Shown here in pieces: positions 1 through 7,529 of a DNA stretch of 64,000 nucleotides (positions are counted from its first letter, which is position 1; each line of letters starts with the position of its first letter). This DNA comes from Deltaproteobacteria bacterium (lineage in GTDB: Bacteria > Myxococcota_A > UBA9160 > UBA6930): the NCBI GenBank assembly GCA_028817435.1, contig JAPPPQ010000023.1:184836-248835 (forward strand), in the 5' to 3' direction. Made by a program: the position numbers and the translations under genes. The notes below the pieces were generated by a model that saw only the letters and a list, made by a program, of their open reading frames with translations, searched no databases and was not told the origin of the DNA.

Positions 1-1158
1 CAGAAACTTCGCCGGAGCGGCGAGCTTGCGGGGCAGGTATTCCTCAATCACATAGTTGAGGCCCCACTTCGCCAGCGCCTGCTGCTCGGCGCGCACGCCC
101 ATTTTGAGCAGATCGTTCAGGGCCTTGCGCCAGGGTTTGTGCGCCTGGAAGAAGGGGTCGTTCTTCAGCGCATCCCGGGCGCGCTTCACATCCACGGCCT
201 GCAACGGGTGGGTGGGCAGGTCGTAATCCCGAATATCCTGGGGGGTGACGCCCAGATAGTGCGCCTGCGGCACGCAGAAAAATTGCGAAAGGTGCGCGGC
301 GTTGCCCGATCCCACTTTGAGCGTCCGGTAGATGTTCGAGATTCCGTAGGGGTCGCAATCCACAAAGGCATAGACGGGCAATTTGCACTCGTCCGAGAGC
401 TTGCGGATGAAGCGGCGCGTGGCGCGGGTGGGCACGCCGGCCATGGAAACCAGAATGCAGTTGGCGGTCTGCCAGAACTTGTGGCTCTGCAGGCGCTGAA
501 ACACGCCGCCGGTTTCGATGGCGAGCACGAACTTGGCATCGGTTTGGAAGGAGAGCAGCTCCACATTGGAGGGAATGGAATACGCGCCGGAGCCGAAGCG
601 CGTGCAGTCAATGCGCTCCACCTCGCCGGTTTCGCGGTCCGGATCCATCACCACCAGGTTGCCTGCCACTGCGCCGCCGTGTTCGTCGGGCACAAAGCGC
701 AGTTGCTCGCGCGAAAGGCCCTGGATGGAAAACAGCGCCTCAATGTCGTCCATCACCGTGTCGGATTCGCTCTGTTCGTCGAACTTGGCCTCTTCCCAGT
801 TCTTGCTCTGATAGTAGGCGTCGCGCTTGGTGGCAAAGTCGTTGTTTTCCACCAGCTCTTTGGAAAGGCCCATCATGCGCAGGGTCTGGGCGAAGTTCTT
901 CACGGTGTTCACCGTGAGGGTGCGCGTCTTCTTCTGCTTGCCAATCTCGAAATAGCCGCGCTTTTGCGAGTAGGAGACATTGCCCAGAGAGCGAATCGGG
1001 AAGGAGAGATCGGGCTTGTTGCGCCGCAAGATGCTGCGGTGCACCCCCGTGGCGGTGTCGCGGATGAGCTTCAGCGTGAGCTGATCCATCTTCTCGTTGC
1101 GCTTGGCAATCTGCGCCGGGGCCTTTGCGGGCTGCTTCTGCGTCTTGCGCGCGGCCAT
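1..1158 (-). CDS. top6A: DNA topoisomerase VI subunit A (Spo11-like), C-terminus cut by window edge
   Basis: Catalytic, DNA-cleaving subunit of type IIB topoisomerase VI, which with subunit B passes one duplex through another using ATP. The frame is open from ATG at 1158 to base 1 (386 codons), about the full family length, so only the tail is missing. Visible features: the RDAYYQSKN segment with the candidate catalytic tyrosine (Y115 or Y116), then a Toprim domain with the metal-binding glutamate in VLAIETGG (E215) and the acidic motif VDCDPYG (D267, D269). It starts 2 bases after the stop of the subunit B gene, so the two are co-translated. The family is typical of archaea and plants and patchy in bacteria. 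No gyrase-like or Topo IV domain is present. Identification is firm from motifs plus partner gene. Confidence 0.93.
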   Translation of the reverse strand, partial: MAARKTQKQPAKAPAQIAKRNEKMDQLTLKLIRDTATGVHRSILRRNKPDLSFPIRSLGNVSYSQKRGYFEIGKQKKTRTLTVNTVKNFAQTLRMMGLSKELVENNDFATKRDAYYQSKNWEEAKFDEQSESDTVMDDIEALFSIQGLSREQLRFVPDEHGGAVAGNLVVMDPDRETGEVERIDCTRFGSGAYSIPSNVELLSFQTDAKFVLAIETGGVFQRLQSHKFWQTANCILVSMAGVPTRATRRFIRKLSDECKLPVYAFVDCDPYGISNIYRTLKVGSGNAAHLSQFFCVPQAHYLGVTPQDIRDYDLPTHPLQAVDVKRARDALKNDPFFQAHKPWRKALNDLLKMGVRAEQQALAKWGLNYVIEEYLPRKLAAPAKFL

Positions 1159-1160
1159 GT

Positions 1161-2942
1161 TCAGAGCTTCCTGCTGCGCTTCAGCACATCTGTGAGTTTC
1201 GTCACCACCGAATCTCTCTCCTTGTTCGCAAAGCCCAAAATCTCCTGCAGGCCCACGGCGACCTGCGGAATGTATTGCTCAATGTAGGCGCGCTTCTTGG
1301 CTTCGTCGGCCTCGCGGCGGCGGCGGCGAATGTGAATGGCGACGCGCCGCCCGCACTCTTGCAGCCCCAGCCGCATTTCCTTCACAATCTCGGGATAGTG
1401 GGCGATGGCCTCTTTGCTCTCGGAGGTGAAGGGCACCCACACGCTGGCGATGTGCAGCATGAGCACCATGGGCCCAACAGGCAGCGCGCCGCGCGGCTGC
1501 TGCAGTTGGTAGGACTTCCAGTCGGTGCCGGAGACGGCCTTGGTAATGGCGCAGGCGCCCTGCTGGTATTGCAGCGGCACGCGGTTGGCGAAGCGATAGA
1601 CGGAGATGGGCTCCTCTGCCGACAGCGCGCCGCCGTAGGCCAGCCCCACTTCGATGAGAAAGGGGTTGCCGCGATACACCGCGGGACGCCGGGTGAGCGT
1701 TGCGTAGAAATCGGCCTGCACTTCCTTGCGCAGCGCCTTTTCGAGCAGCGCTTCGCCAATGGGCGCAATGCAATCCGTCGGCGGCGCCATGATCTTGGTC
1801 TGCTGAATGGCGTGGTGAATGCGCTCGGCCTCGTTGCGGGAAACCTCTGCGGGCTTGCGGTTGCTGCGCACCCCCGCGCGCTCGCAAATCTCGTCCGCCA
1901 GGCGGCCGGAGACGCGGGAGAAATCGGCCTGCAGGCAGCCGCGCAGGTTGCGCGAGCGGGTGTCGCGGAACATCTGCATCAACACGCCCAGCTCGACGCC
2001 GTAGGGGTGCGGGCTGATCTCTGCGGTTTCGGGGGGCAGCTCTTTCGTAACGCGCGGAAAGCGCCGCAGGCCCTGCGCCTCGGGCGCTTGCGCCTTTTGC
2101 GCCGCCGCCTTGCCCGTCTTGCCCTGGGGCGCTTTGCCCTGGGGCGCCTTGCTCTGGGGGGCGGGGGGCAGGTAGTCAATCTGCGCGTGGGGGTTCGCCA
2201 GGGCGATTTGCCGGATGTAGGCGTCCACCGAATGCTGGCCGCCGCGGTAGCTGCCCTCCAGCTCAATCTCCACCCGCGTGCCGTGGGGCGGATCCCACTT
2301 CACAATCTCATCCCGGCGCACCTTCGGCTCGTTGCTGCGCGTGTCAATTACCAGCTCGAAGCACTGCGCGGGCTTGCCGCGCCCGGTGCGGGTCACAATC
2401 TTCACGGGCTTGCCGGTGGTGAGCAATCCGAACATTCCCGCCGCGCTGATGCCAATGCCCTGCTGCCCCCGGCTCTGCCGCAGGCGGTGAAACTTCGACC
2501 CGTAGAGCAGCCGCCCGAAAATCTTCGGCACCTGGCTCTTCACAATGCCCGGGCCGTTGTCCTGAATGGCCACGCGGAAGCGCGATTCGGACTTCTGCAA
2601 AATCTCCACCCGCACATCCGGCGCAATGCCGGCCTCTTCGCAGGCGTCCAGGGCGTTATCCACGCCCTCTTTCACGGTGGTGAGCAGCGCCTTGGCGGGG
2701 TTGTCGAAGCCCAGCAGGTGGCGGTTCTTGGCGAAGAACTCGGAAACCGAAATGTCGCGCTGCTTGCGGGCCAGATCGCTGGCCGTGGCGCGCTCCCGGG
2801 GCTTCGGCGGCCTGGGCGTGCGGCCCTTTCGGCCGGAGCCGGGTTTGGCCCCGCGCGGCGGCTTGGCCCCCGCCCCGGCGGCGCCGCGGCCGCGCGCCGC
2901 CGCGCTCAACCCGGCGTAGGCGAGATTCGATTGCTCGCTCAT
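1161..2942 (-). CDS. top6B: DNA topoisomerase VI subunit B (GHKL ATPase)
   Basis: ATP-binding subunit of topoisomerase VI, 593 residues; dimerises on ATP to gate DNA passage by subunit A. The GHKL (Bergerat) fold is clear: helix motif EGVDNALDA at 92-100, DNGPGIV at 128-134 and the glycine lid GQQGIGISAAGM at 159-170. A transducer domain follows with the conserved KKRAYIEQY stretch near the C-terminus. Residues about 10-60 form an Ala/Gly/Arg/Lys/Pro-rich basic tail of low complexity, possibly a DNA-contacting extension; I do not recall one in the archaeal enzymes. Near residues 280-300 there is a second Lys/Ala/Gln-rich insert made of near-repeats of KAPQG. ATG at 2942 is preceded by a G-rich stretch rather than a classical ribosome-binding site. 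Immediately upstream of top6A. Confidence 0.95.
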   Translation of the reverse strand: MSEQSNLAYAGLSAAARGRGAAGAGAKPPRGAKPGSGRKGRTPRPPKPRERATASDLARKQRDISVSEFFAKNRHLLGFDNPAKALLTTVKEGVDNALDACEEAGIAPDVRVEILQKSESRFRVAIQDNGPGIVKSQVPKIFGRLLYGSKFHRLRQSRGQQGIGISAAGMFGLLTTGKPVKIVTRTGRGKPAQCFELVIDTRSNEPKVRRDEIVKWDPPHGTRVEIELEGSYRGGQHSVDAYIRQIALANPHAQIDYLPPAPQSKAPQGKAPQGKTGKAAAQKAQAPEAQGLRRFPRVTKELPPETAEISPHPYGVELGVLMQMFRDTRSRNLRGCLQADFSRVSGRLADEICERAGVRSNRKPAEVSRNEAERIHHAIQQTKIMAPPTDCIAPIGEALLEKALRKEVQADFYATLTRRPAVYRGNPFLIEVGLAYGGALSAEEPISVYRFANRVPLQYQQGACAITKAVSGTDWKSYQLQQPRGALPVGPMVLMLHIASVWVPFTSESKEAIAHYPEIVKEMRLGLQECGRRVAIHIRRRRREADEAKKRAYIEQYIPQVAVGLQEILGFANKERDSVVTKLTDVLKRSRKL

Positions 2943-3007
2943 TCCGCGTCCCCCCTTTGCGAAATGCCGCGAAATGATTCCAAAAGCGCGGGCCTGTGCA
3001 AGCGCGG

Positions 3008-3604
3008 CTAGGGAATTTCGCGCAACGCGTTTTGCAGCAGGCTGGGGGCGACCCAGAAGCGGAAGTCCTCGCGCACATCGGCGAAGCGCACCACGCCTTC
3101 GCGGTCCAGCAGATAGGTGGCGGGGTGCGGTATGCCCGCCTCCTGCTTCGAGGCCCGCGCCTTGCGAATGCCCAGCGCATCCACCGCGACGCCGCCGGGA
3201 TCGGTGGCGAAGTGCACGCGCGGCTCCAGGCCCATGCCGTCAATGAAGCGCCGCGCCTTTGCGTTGATCTGCTGCTCGGCCATTACCCACACAATCTCCA
3301 CATCGTCCTGGCGCGCAAAGCTGGCCCGCAGCTCCACCAGGCGCTCTTTGGTGGGGGGGCACCAGTCTATGCTGCGCTCGAAGGTGAGCAGCACGCGCTT
3401 GCCGCGCAGGGTTTCGAGCTGCAGCGGCTCGCCTTCCAGGGTTTGCAGCGCGAACTCGGGCAGCAGCTCGCCGGTGCGGGCGAAGGCGCCGGCCACATCG
3501 GTGCGCGCCCACGCCTCGCTGCCGCGCTGCCCCCACTCGGTGAGCGGCAGCAGATAGCTGGCGGCGAGCAGCAGCAACAGCAGCAGGGTGGCGAGCCAGC
3601 GCAT
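3008..3604 (-). CDS. membrane-anchored redoxin (AhpC/TSA-like)
   Basis: A 198-residue thioredoxin-fold protein with an N-terminal hydrophobic anchor (residues 1-20, a run of leucines and alanines) and the domain outside the cytoplasm. The fold shows as LPEFALQTLEG, then LRGKRVLLTFERS and the active-site region DWCPPT. It has one cysteine there (C82) rather than a CxxC pair, so it resembles a one-Cys peroxiredoxin or AhpC/TSA redoxin more than a thioredoxin. A conserved-looking VAVDALGI segment and a PATYLLDREG strand follow. ATG at 3604 overlaps the upstream stop (TAATG), so it is translationally coupled to the membrane protein. Substrate unknown; peroxide reduction is a family-based guess. 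Confidence 0.75.
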   Translation of the reverse strand: MRWLATLLLLLLLAASYLLPLTEWGQRGSEAWARTDVAGAFARTGELLPEFALQTLEGEPLQLETLRGKRVLLTFERSIDWCPPTKERLVELRASFARQDDVEIVWVMAEQQINAKARRFIDGMGLEPRVHFATDPGGVAVDALGIRKARASKQEAGIPHPATYLLDREGVVRFADVREDFRFWVAPSLLQNALREIP

Positions 3605-4041
3605 TACAGCGGCCCCATGCGCTGGGGGCTTTCTTCTTCTTCCACCGGCGGGCGCAGCCACAAAAAGCCAAGGGCGGTAACGAGCGCCAGCGCGGCGGCC
3701 CAGCGAAGCTGGTGGCCCAGCACGGCGAGATCGCCGCTGAACCAGGCCCACAGGCTGTAAATGGCCAGCAGTGTGAGCGCCAGAGAGGTGGAGGTGCCGA
3801 CGCCGCGCGAATCTGCCGGGCGCAGCGCGGCGTGGAACAGCGCGCCGCCCCAGCCGATGAGCGCGCAGCCGCAAATGGCCATGTAGAAGCCGCCGTGCGG
3901 CCCCAGCGGCAGCAGCCGCCCAGGCGCAGCGGCCCCCGGCAGCAGCGAAAGCGACGACTGCAGCGCGAGCCAGCCGCCCGCCAGCACGCCCAGCAACGCC
4001 AGCAATCCGCAGAGCCCGCGGTAGATGACGAGGCGAATCAC
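3604..4041 (-). CDS. small four-helix membrane protein, unknown
   Basis: 145-residue hydrophobic protein with about four predicted membrane spans (roughly 6-27, 50-72, 84-104 and 113-131) and a short charged tail ending PPVEEEESPQRMGPL. I do not recognise the family. The GTG start at 4041 is chosen because AGGAG lies 6 bases before it; the frame stays open far upstream, but there it is antisense to the isomerase gene and lacks membrane character. Its stop overlaps the start of the redoxin gene, so the two probably act together. It is the first gene of the run that continues into top6B and top6A; whether the topoisomerase genes share its transcript is unproven (65-base gap). Confidence 0.65.
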   Translation of the reverse strand: MIRLVIYRGLCGLLALLGVLAGGWLALQSSLSLLPGAAAPGRLLPLGPHGGFYMAICGCALIGWGGALFHAALRPADSRGVGTSTSLALTLLAIYSLWAWFSGDLAVLGHQLRWAAALALVTALGFLWLRPPVEEEESPQRMGPL

Positions 4042-4188
4042 GGCCAACTCCTGCTCTCTGCGCGGGCGCCCCCGCCGTGCCCGCCCGGGCACCGCTCCGG
4101 CGTCCCGGCGCTTATCATGCCACATCTGGCGCGCGGGCGCGGCAGATTGCCGAAATTGCCGCGGGTGCGGGCCGCCGGGGCGGGGTGG

Positions 4189-4194
4189 TATGCT
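4189..4194 (+). promoter_or_regulatory. -10 element TATGCT (TATNCTGG class)
   Basis: TATGCTGG ends six bases before the GTG at 4201. The same core recurs before several genes here (7472, 20771, 49807, 59542, and 18733 on the minus strand). No convincing -35 hexamer is visible. If it is a -10, transcription starts at about 4201, on the start codon itself. Confidence 0.5.
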
Positions 4195-4200
4195 GGCGGC

Positions 4201-5598
4201 GTGGGGAGCGGGCGCAGCGCGAGGCTCGCGGCGCGGGGCAATCCGGGGCCTCTCGCGCGCCGCCTCGCTTCGCTGCTGCTGCGCGGCCTGGTGAGCGAGC
4301 GCAGGCAGCGCCGCCGCCGCGCGCTGCATCGGCTGTGGCGGGCCGCCCGGGGCGCTCCCCGGCGCATCTTCTACTTCCACCGCAGCGACGACCCCTACTC
4401 TCACCTGGCGGCGCAGGCCCTGGCCGAGCTGGCCGAGCGCTACGCCGTCCGCATTGAGCCGCACCTGGTGGCGCCCACCAACGAGGTGGATGCGCCGGAG
4501 CCCGAGCTGCTGGCCGCCCACGCGCGCCGGGATGCCGCCGCCGTGGCTCCCCACTACGGACTCGCCTTTGCCGATCCGGGGCGCGCCCCCGCCTCCGAAA
4601 ACACGCGCACTGCGGAGCGCATTCTCACCCGCGCCATCGAGACGGGGCGCTTTGCCGCGCTGGCCCCCACCGTGGGCGAAGCGCTGTGGCGCGGCGCGGC
4701 GGCGGGGCTGGCCGGGCTGGCCGCGCGCTACGGCCAGGCGGACGAGAGCGCCCGCCGCCGCGCCCTCGCCGCGGGCAGCGGGTTGCGCGCCAAGCTGCGC
4801 CATTACTCTGGCGCCATGTTCCACTACGGCGGCGAGTGGTATTGGGGCGTGGATCGCCTCCACCATCTGGAGCGCCGCCTGCGCGGCGAGGGCGCGGCCC
4901 AGGGCGGAGACGGCGGCATTCGCTTCGCGCGGCCGGCAATCCCAGGCGCGCAGGGCGGCGCAGAGAGCGCGGGCGCGGCGGGTGTTTCGCTGGAGTTCTT
5001 TCCCTCGCTGCGCAGTCCCTACACCGCCATTGCCTACGAGGCCACCCTGGCGCTGGCGCGGGAGACCGGCGCGCGCCTGCAGCTGCGCCCCGTCATGCCC
5101 ATGGTGATGCGGGGGGTGCCGGCCTCGCTCGCCAAGGGCTTCTACATCTTCCAGGACGCCAAGCGCGAGGCCGATTACTACGGCGTGCCCTTCGGCAAGG
5201 TTTTCGATCCCATCGGCCGCCCCGTGGAGCGCGGCTTTGCGCTGTTTCCCTGGGCGCGCTCGCGCGGCCGCGGCGCAGAGTGGCTGGGCGCGTTTTTGCA
5301 GGCGGCTTTTGCGCGGGGCATTAACACCGGCAGCGATGCGGGGCTTGCGGAAGTCGCCGCCCATGCGGGGCTGGAATGGCGTGGCTTTGCCGCGGCCCGC
5401 GACGCGGCGCAGCCGGAAGACTGGCGCGCAGAGCTGGAGCAGAACCGCCGCGCGCTCTACGGAGAACTCGGTTTGTGGGGCGTTCCCAGCTACCGGATTT
5501 GCGGCCCCGCCGGCGAATCCGACTTCGCCACCTGGGGGCAGGACCGCCTGTGGCTGGTGGCTGCCGAATTGCGCCGCCGCATGGCGCTCAGCTCTTGA
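4201..5598 (+). CDS. two-domain DsbA/kappa-GST-like protein (2-hydroxychromene-2-carboxylate isomerase family)
   Basis: 465 residues with two thioredoxin/DsbA-like halves. The first begins with RRIFYFHRSDDPYSHL after an Arg-rich leader; the second begins near residue 258 with LEFFPSLRSPYTAIAY and continues through KGFYIFQDAKREADYYG to LWGVPSYRI, the typical C-terminal signature of 2-hydroxychromene-2-carboxylate isomerases. These glutathione-using enzymes act in aromatic ring breakdown, but many homologues have unknown substrates. Neither half shows a CxxC motif. The start is uncertain: GTG 4201 fits the promoter six bases upstream and the length of the Arg-rich leader, but has no ribosome-binding site; ATG 4117 and GTG 4291 are alternatives. 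The last 11 bases overlap the convergent hydrolase gene. Confidence 0.8.
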   Translation: MGSGRSARLAARGNPGPLARRLASLLLRGLVSERRQRRRRALHRLWRAARGAPRRIFYFHRSDDPYSHLAAQALAELAERYAVRIEPHLVAPTNEVDAPEPELLAAHARRDAAAVAPHYGLAFADPGRAPASENTRTAERILTRAIETGRFAALAPTVGEALWRGAAAGLAGLAARYGQADESARRRALAAGSGLRAKLRHYSGAMFHYGGEWYWGVDRLHHLERRLRGEGAAQGGDGGIRFARPAIPGAQGGAESAGAAGVSLEFFPSLRSPYTAIAYEATLALARETGARLQLRPVMPMVMRGVPASLAKGFYIFQDAKREADYYGVPFGKVFDPIGRPVERGFALFPWARSRGRGAEWLGAFLQAAFARGINTGSDAGLAEVAAHAGLEWRGFAAARDAAQPEDWRAELEQNRRALYGELGLWGVPSYRICGPAGESDFATWGQDRLWLVAAELRRRMALSS

Positions 5599-6541
5599 AG
5601 CGGCGCAGCCAATCCAGCAGGGCGGCGTTCAACTCGGCGGGTTTCTCCTGCTGAGTCCAGTGGCCGCAGGCCGCAATATCCACGCGCAACAGATCGGGGC
5701 AGAGCGCGGGCATTCCGTCGGCCAGCGAAGGGGGCAGCGCCAAATCCCATTCGGCGGTGAATTGCAGGCAGGGCAATTCCAGGCGCTGCTTGCCGAGTTC
5801 GGGGAGCAGCTCGGCGTTGCGGTCTATGTTGCGATACCAGCTGATCGGCCCGAAGAAGCCCGAGCGCTGAAAAGCGCGGGTGAACACTTCGAGTTCGGAT
5901 TGGGAAAGCAGCGCCGCGCCGCGCGGCGGGCCTTCGCTGGTGGCGAGGCGCAAAAAGGGGTTGGCGTCGGGAAGCTCGCGCAGACTGCTTGCGCCCTGCG
6001 GTGCGGGCGCGCCGCGCACCATCAGCATTTCGAAGAGCCGCTGCACATGGGCATCCAGCACCGCCTCGGCTACTCCGCGCTCCTGAAACCACAGGATGTA
6101 GAGCTTCTCGGGATCGGGAAACGCCGCGCGCAGTGCATTGGTGGTGGGGAAGGGCGCGTAGGGCGTGTTGACGCCCACCACGCCGAGGCAGCGCTCGGGA
6201 AAGCACAGCGGCATGGCCCAGGCGACGAAGCCGCCCCAATCGTGGCCGGCGAAGATTGCGCGCTCAATCTCCAGCGCGTCCAGCAGCGCGGCCAGATCGC
6301 CGGTCAAATGCCGCAGGTCGTAATCCTCAACGCGCTCCGGGCGATCGCTGCTGCCGTAGCCGCGCTGGTCCGGCGCAATGACGCGGAAGCCGGCCTGCAC
6401 CAGCGGCGCCATTTGGTGCCGCCAGGAAAAGGCGATTTCGGGAAAGCCGTGGCACAGCACGACGGCCGGGCCTTCGCCGGCCTCGTGCACCGAGAGCGCC
6501 ACCTCGGGAAGCTGAACGCGGCGCGGCGCGGGAAAGTCCAT
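5588..6541 (-). CDS. alpha/beta hydrolase, epoxide-hydrolase-like
   Basis: 317-residue alpha/beta-hydrolase of the epoxide hydrolase/haloalkane dehalogenase group. The oxyanion loop HGFPE is at 31-35, the nucleophile elbow GHDWGG gives Asp101, and the C-terminal catalytic His is in CGHWTQQEKP (about 294). An Asp nucleophile plus HGFP favours epoxide hydrolase. The DPQRGYGSSD segment after strand 4 is also typical, and tyrosines for epoxide activation could lie in the cap (FGPISWYRNID). ATG 6541 is used; an in-frame GTG just before (6544) is possible. It follows the enoyl-CoA hydratase gene by 6 bases, so both belong to one transcript for degradation of unsaturated or epoxidised acids. The 3' end overlaps the convergent isomerase gene. 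Confidence 0.88.
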   Translation of the reverse strand: MDFPAPRRVQLPEVALSVHEAGEGPAVVLCHGFPEIAFSWRHQMAPLVQAGFRVIAPDQRGYGSSDRPERVEDYDLRHLTGDLAALLDALEIERAIFAGHDWGGFVAWAMPLCFPERCLGVVGVNTPYAPFPTTNALRAAFPDPEKLYILWFQERGVAEAVLDAHVQRLFEMLMVRGAPAPQGASSLRELPDANPFLRLATSEGPPRGAALLSQSELEVFTRAFQRSGFFGPISWYRNIDRNAELLPELGKQRLELPCLQFTAEWDLALPPSLADGMPALCPDLLRVDIAACGHWTQQEKPAELNAALLDWLRRFKS

Positions 6542-6547
6542 CACCGC

Positions 6548-7381
6548 TCAGTTGCCGATGCGGGGGAACTTCGGCGGGCGGCCCTCGACGAAGCTCGCCA
6601 CGCCTTCCTTGAAGTCGGGGCGCTCGAAGCTCTCGCTCATCAGCCGGTTGGCCTCTTTCATCGCCTCGTCCAGCGGCTGCATGAGCGCGCGGTAGACCTG
6701 CTGCTTCATCACCCGCAGCGAGGCGGGGCTGCTGGCGGCCGCCAGTTCGGCGATGTAGCCCCGCGCCGCGTCCAGCAGTTCGGCGTCGGGCACCACGCGA
6801 TTCACCAGGCCGAGCTGCAGCGCCTCTGCCGCCGTAATCTTGCGCGGGTGCCAGAGCAGATCCAGCGCTTTGGCGGGGCCGAGCAGGCGCGGCAAAATCC
6901 AACTGCTGCCGTGTTCGGCGACCAGCCCGCGCTGCCCGAAGGCGCTGCGGAACACGGCGCTTTCTCCGGCGAAGCGCAGATCGCAGAGCAGCGCAATCAC
7001 CATGGAGAGCCCGGCGCAGGGGCCGTTGACCGCCGCCAGCAGCGGCTTGCGCAGGCTCAGCAAATAGCCGTAGGTAACGCCGAAGGCCGATCCCGCCTGC
7101 GGGTCTCCCGGGCTGGCGCGCAGCGCGGGGTCGCCGGCGCCCTGGGTGTCTTCGCCGGCGCTGGAATCGCCCTGCAGTGCGGCGGCGTCCATGCCGGCGC
7201 TGAAGCCGCGCCCTTCGCCGGTGAGCACAATGCCCACCACCGAAGGCTCGGCCTCGGCCTCGGCCAGGGCGTGGCGCAGCTCGGCCAGCATGCGCTCGGT
7301 CAACGCGTTCAGCCGCGCGGGCCGCGCCAGGGTGATGGTGGCGACGGGGTCTGCGATTTCGAGGCGGATCTGCTCATACAT
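6548..7381 (-). CDS. enoyl-CoA hydratase/isomerase family protein
   Basis: 277 residues, crotonase fold, usual length. It adds water to, or isomerises, a 2-enoyl-CoA. The N-terminus reads VATITLARPARLNALT, followed by the first oxyanion-hole segment GRGFSAGMDAAAL, a low-complexity loop with an acidic patch, and the second segment NGPCAGLSMVIALLCDLRFAGE. FGQRGLVAEHGSSWILPRLLG carries a conserved Glu in the usual catalytic place; this pattern suits hydratases of the PaaG/EchA type. The ATG at 7381 has AAGGAGGG in good position. It leads the two-gene operon with the epoxide-hydrolase-like gene and is divergent from the DUF3604 gene. Exact substrate cannot be read from sequence. Confidence 0.9.
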   Translation of the reverse strand: MYEQIRLEIADPVATITLARPARLNALTERMLAELRHALAEAEAEPSVVGIVLTGEGRGFSAGMDAAALQGDSSAGEDTQGAGDPALRASPGDPQAGSAFGVTYGYLLSLRKPLLAAVNGPCAGLSMVIALLCDLRFAGESAVFRSAFGQRGLVAEHGSSWILPRLLGPAKALDLLWHPRKITAAEALQLGLVNRVVPDAELLDAARGYIAELAAASSPASLRVMKQQVYRALMQPLDEAMKEANRLMSESFERPDFKEGVASFVEGRPPKFPRIGN

Positions 7382-7471
7382 GGACTGCCCTCCTTGCGGC
7401 GCATTTTACACGCCCCGCGCCGCCGCCGCCCCCGGCGCATGGAGGCGCGGCACGGCGGGCGGGCGGCGGTG

Positions 7472-7477
7472 TATGCT
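7472..7477 (+). promoter_or_regulatory. -10 element TATGCT before DUF3604 gene
   Basis: TATGCTGGCCGC, 58 bases before the GTG start of the DUF3604 gene; nearly the same twelve bases occur at 4189 and 20771. No clear -35 hexamer. Confidence 0.45.
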
Positions 7478-7529
7478 GGCCGCGCGGCCCCGGCCGGGTC
7501 TGGCGGCGGCCGTGCGGAGGGGCAACGCG

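Noticed and set aside
3604-5364. Long minus-strand frame extending upstream of the small membrane protein
   Set aside because: Beyond GTG 4041 it is antisense to the isomerase gene and has no membrane or domain signal; the GTG has a proper ribosome-binding site.
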